Origin: Phycisphaerae bacterium
GTDB taxonomy: Bacteria; Planctomycetota; Phycisphaerae; Sedimentisphaerales; Anaerobacaceae
Assembly: GCA_028715705.1 (NCBI GenBank)
Contig: JAQURJ010000011.1
Location: 1-38,351, forward strand
Reading direction: 5' to 3'
Length of the DNA stretch: 38,351 nt
Positions 37,169-38,351 of this stretch are shown here, one piece after another. Made by a program: the position numbers and the translations under genes. The notes beneath the pieces are model-generated. The model was not told the DNA's origin. It searched no databases and worked only from the letters and a program-made list of their open reading frames with translations. The number at the start of each line of letters is the position of its first letter. Positions within the stretch are counted from its first letter, which is position 1.

Positions 37169-37876
37169 TTAATTGATTATTTTCCCTTTTATTGTGACGG
37201 TAACGTCGTTTAAGTCGAGTTTGCAGCCGGACTGTTCTATGGCACGCTGAGCAATAATAACCAACCCAGTGCAGCAGGGAACTTCCATGTGAGCTACGGT
37301 GAGGCGCTTGATATTATTATTCTTCAAAAGATCGGTGAGTTTATTCAGGTAAAGCTGATTGTCGTCCAGTTTTGGGCATCCCACAATAATAGTATGTTCT
37401 TTTAAGAGCCGGCTGTGAAAATCGGCCATTGCGAATGGCACGCAATCGGCAACCAGCAGCAGGTCGGCATCTTTAAAATACGCCGCGTTCGGTGAAACCA
37501 GTTTCAATTGCACCGGCCACTGGCGAAGTTGCGACGCGGAGCTTACCATTGTTTCATCCCCAGCTTGCCCAGCATTATCGAACTGCTGCGCCATCATACC
37601 GGGACAGACGAACGCTGGTATTTCCGGTTTGTGCTGCTGGGCGAGGTGTTTTTTGACGGCTTGTTCGTCGAATTCGGCAGATTCGCGTTTTTCTATGGTT
37701 ATGGCATCCTGCGGGCAATGGCCGAGGCAGGCGCCGAGACCGTCGCAATAGGTCTCGCTGACAAGCTTTGCCTTGCCTTCTATTATTTTTATCGCGCCTT
37801 CCGCACAGGCTGTGACACACTTGCCGCAGCCGTTGCACTTATCTTCGTTTATTTTTACTATATTACGAATAGTCAT
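37169..37876 (-). CDS. Ferredoxin-domain protein paired with Hcp
   Basis: This 235-residue cytoplasmic iron-sulfur protein has an N-terminal 2[4Fe-4S]-type domain. The first cluster motif is complete (Cys14, Cys17, Cys20, Cys24). The second has Cys44, Cys50 and Cys54 but Leu47 where a Cys is expected, so it may hold a 3Fe or altered cluster. The remaining domain (about 85-235) has further cysteine motifs: VCPGMM, DCVPFA, VGCPKLDD and VPCCTGL. It directly follows hcp (15 nt) and is probably its electron donor or partner. I do not know an established name for this family. Confidence 0.85.
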   Translation of the reverse strand: MTIRNIVKINEDKCNGCGKCVTACAEGAIKIIEGKAKLVSETYCDGLGACLGHCPQDAITIEKRESAEFDEQAVKKHLAQQHKPEIPAFVCPGMMAQQFDNAGQAGDETMVSSASQLRQWPVQLKLVSPNAAYFKDADLLLVADCVPFAMADFHSRLLKEHTIIVGCPKLDDNQLYLNKLTDLLKNNNIKRLTVAHMEVPCCTGLVIIAQRAIEQSGCKLDLNDVTVTIKGKIIN

Positions 37877-37891
37877 ATCTTTAAATTATCT

Positions 37892-38351
37892 TTATTCTGC
37901 CAGCAGCTCTTTCATATCCTGTTCTACGGTGGTGATGGGAGCGATGTTATACTTATCCACAAGGATTTTCAACACATTCGGGCTGACAAATGCCGGAAGC
38001 GACGGTCCCAGTTTTATGTTCTTAATATCCAGATAAAGCAGCGTCAGCAGTATGGCGACAGCTTTTTGCTCAAACCACGAAAGAACGAACGACAGCGGCA
38101 GGTCATTTACGCCGCAATCGAACGCTTTTGCCAATGCTATTGCTATCTGTATGGCCGAGTATGCGTCATTACACTGCCCGCAGTCCAGTAAACGAGGGAT
38201 GCCGTCGATGTCACCAAGCTGAAGTTTGTTGATGCGAAACTTTCCGCAGGCAAGAGTAAGAATTACTGTGTCTTGCGGCAGCTTCTCGGCGAATTCGGTG
38301 TAGTAGTTTCTGCCCGGCTTAGCCCCGTCGCATCCGCCTATAAGGAAGAAA
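37892..38351 (-). CDS. hcp: Hydroxylamine reductase/hybrid cluster protein, C-terminal part
   Basis: The frame is open to the window edge, so the start and N-terminal part of this protein lie outside; 153 codons are visible. It begins [20 protein letters not shown] and continues [23 protein letters not shown] and [18 protein letters not shown]. The Cys in GGCDG, ACGK and GQCND and the Glu in FEQKA correspond to the hybrid-cluster ligands of Hcp. Hcp reduces nitric oxide (and hydroxylamine in vitro) in anaerobes. The ferredoxin gene follows after 15 nt. The end KELLAE is of normal length for the family. Confidence 0.95.
   Translation of the reverse strand, partial: FFLIGGCDGAKPGRNYYTEFAEKLPQDTVILTLACGKFRINKLQLGDIDGIPRLLDCGQCNDAYSAIQIAIALAKAFDCGVNDLPLSFVLSWFEQKAVAILLTLLYLDIKNIKLGPSLPAFVSPNVLKILVDKYNIAPITTVEQDMKELLAE

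Overview
The window is a bacterial chromosome segment of moderate GC that is densely packed with housekeeping operons. No taxonomic marker is decisive. The organism has an outer membrane: there is a TonB-dependent receptor, an MlaA lipoprotein, LpxK for lipid A, and the ADP-heptose and inner-core genes. It has a complete bacterial V-type ATPase, a GatCAB amidotransferase, and a hybrid-cluster-protein/ferredoxin pair typical of anaerobes. Together with the dispersed 'gattaacagg'-type repeats, this suggests an anaerobic Planctomycetota (Phycisphaerae-like) or a related PVC-group bacterium. That placement is inference.

Layout. 1-3.7 kb: TonB receptor, then gmhA converging on a small zinc-ribbon membrane protein. 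3.7-14.5 kb (+): ACT-domain malic enzyme followed after 19 nt by nine V-ATPase genes (G/H-I-K-E-C-F-A-B-D) and an RDD membrane protein, closed by a hairpin terminator. The gene order matches the Enterococcus ntp operon, and the c-ring subunit keeps every residue of the known Na+ site. 14.5-18.7 kb (+): an MlaC-like periplasmic protein, an RND/MMPL exporter and MlaA, which look like a lipid-transport cassette without an Mla ABC transporter. 18.7-20.75 kb: repeat-rich, AT-rich islet with two orphan membrane genes on the minus strand. 20.75-24.6 kb (+): uvrB, then overlapping nadC-birA. 24.6-28.5 kb (+): rpmB with promoter and terminator, then gatC-gatA-gatB. 28.5-36.9 kb (-): a tight eight-gene run read as icd-lpxK-hldE-gmhB-waaF-waaP/inaA-GT4-plsY. 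37.0 kb: tRNA-Lys(UUU). 37.2-38.35 kb (-): the 3' part of hcp and a ferredoxin.

How it fits together. GmhA makes sedoheptulose 7-phosphate into heptose 7-phosphate. HldE and GmhB take this to ADP-heptose, the heptosyltransferase uses it, and the WaaP-like kinase and GT4 enzyme decorate the core on lipid A finished by LpxK. PlsY supplies lysophosphatidate for phospholipids, and the MlaC-RND-MlaA set may move lipids between membranes. The V-ATPase probably couples ATP to Na+ (or H+) movement. The most unusual observations are the MlaC-RND-MlaA cassette, a GmhB fused to a C-terminal membrane anchor and lacking most zinc ligands, the apparent Na+ V-ATPase with an RDD gene at its end, and a gatC start placed 7 nt after a strong terminator.
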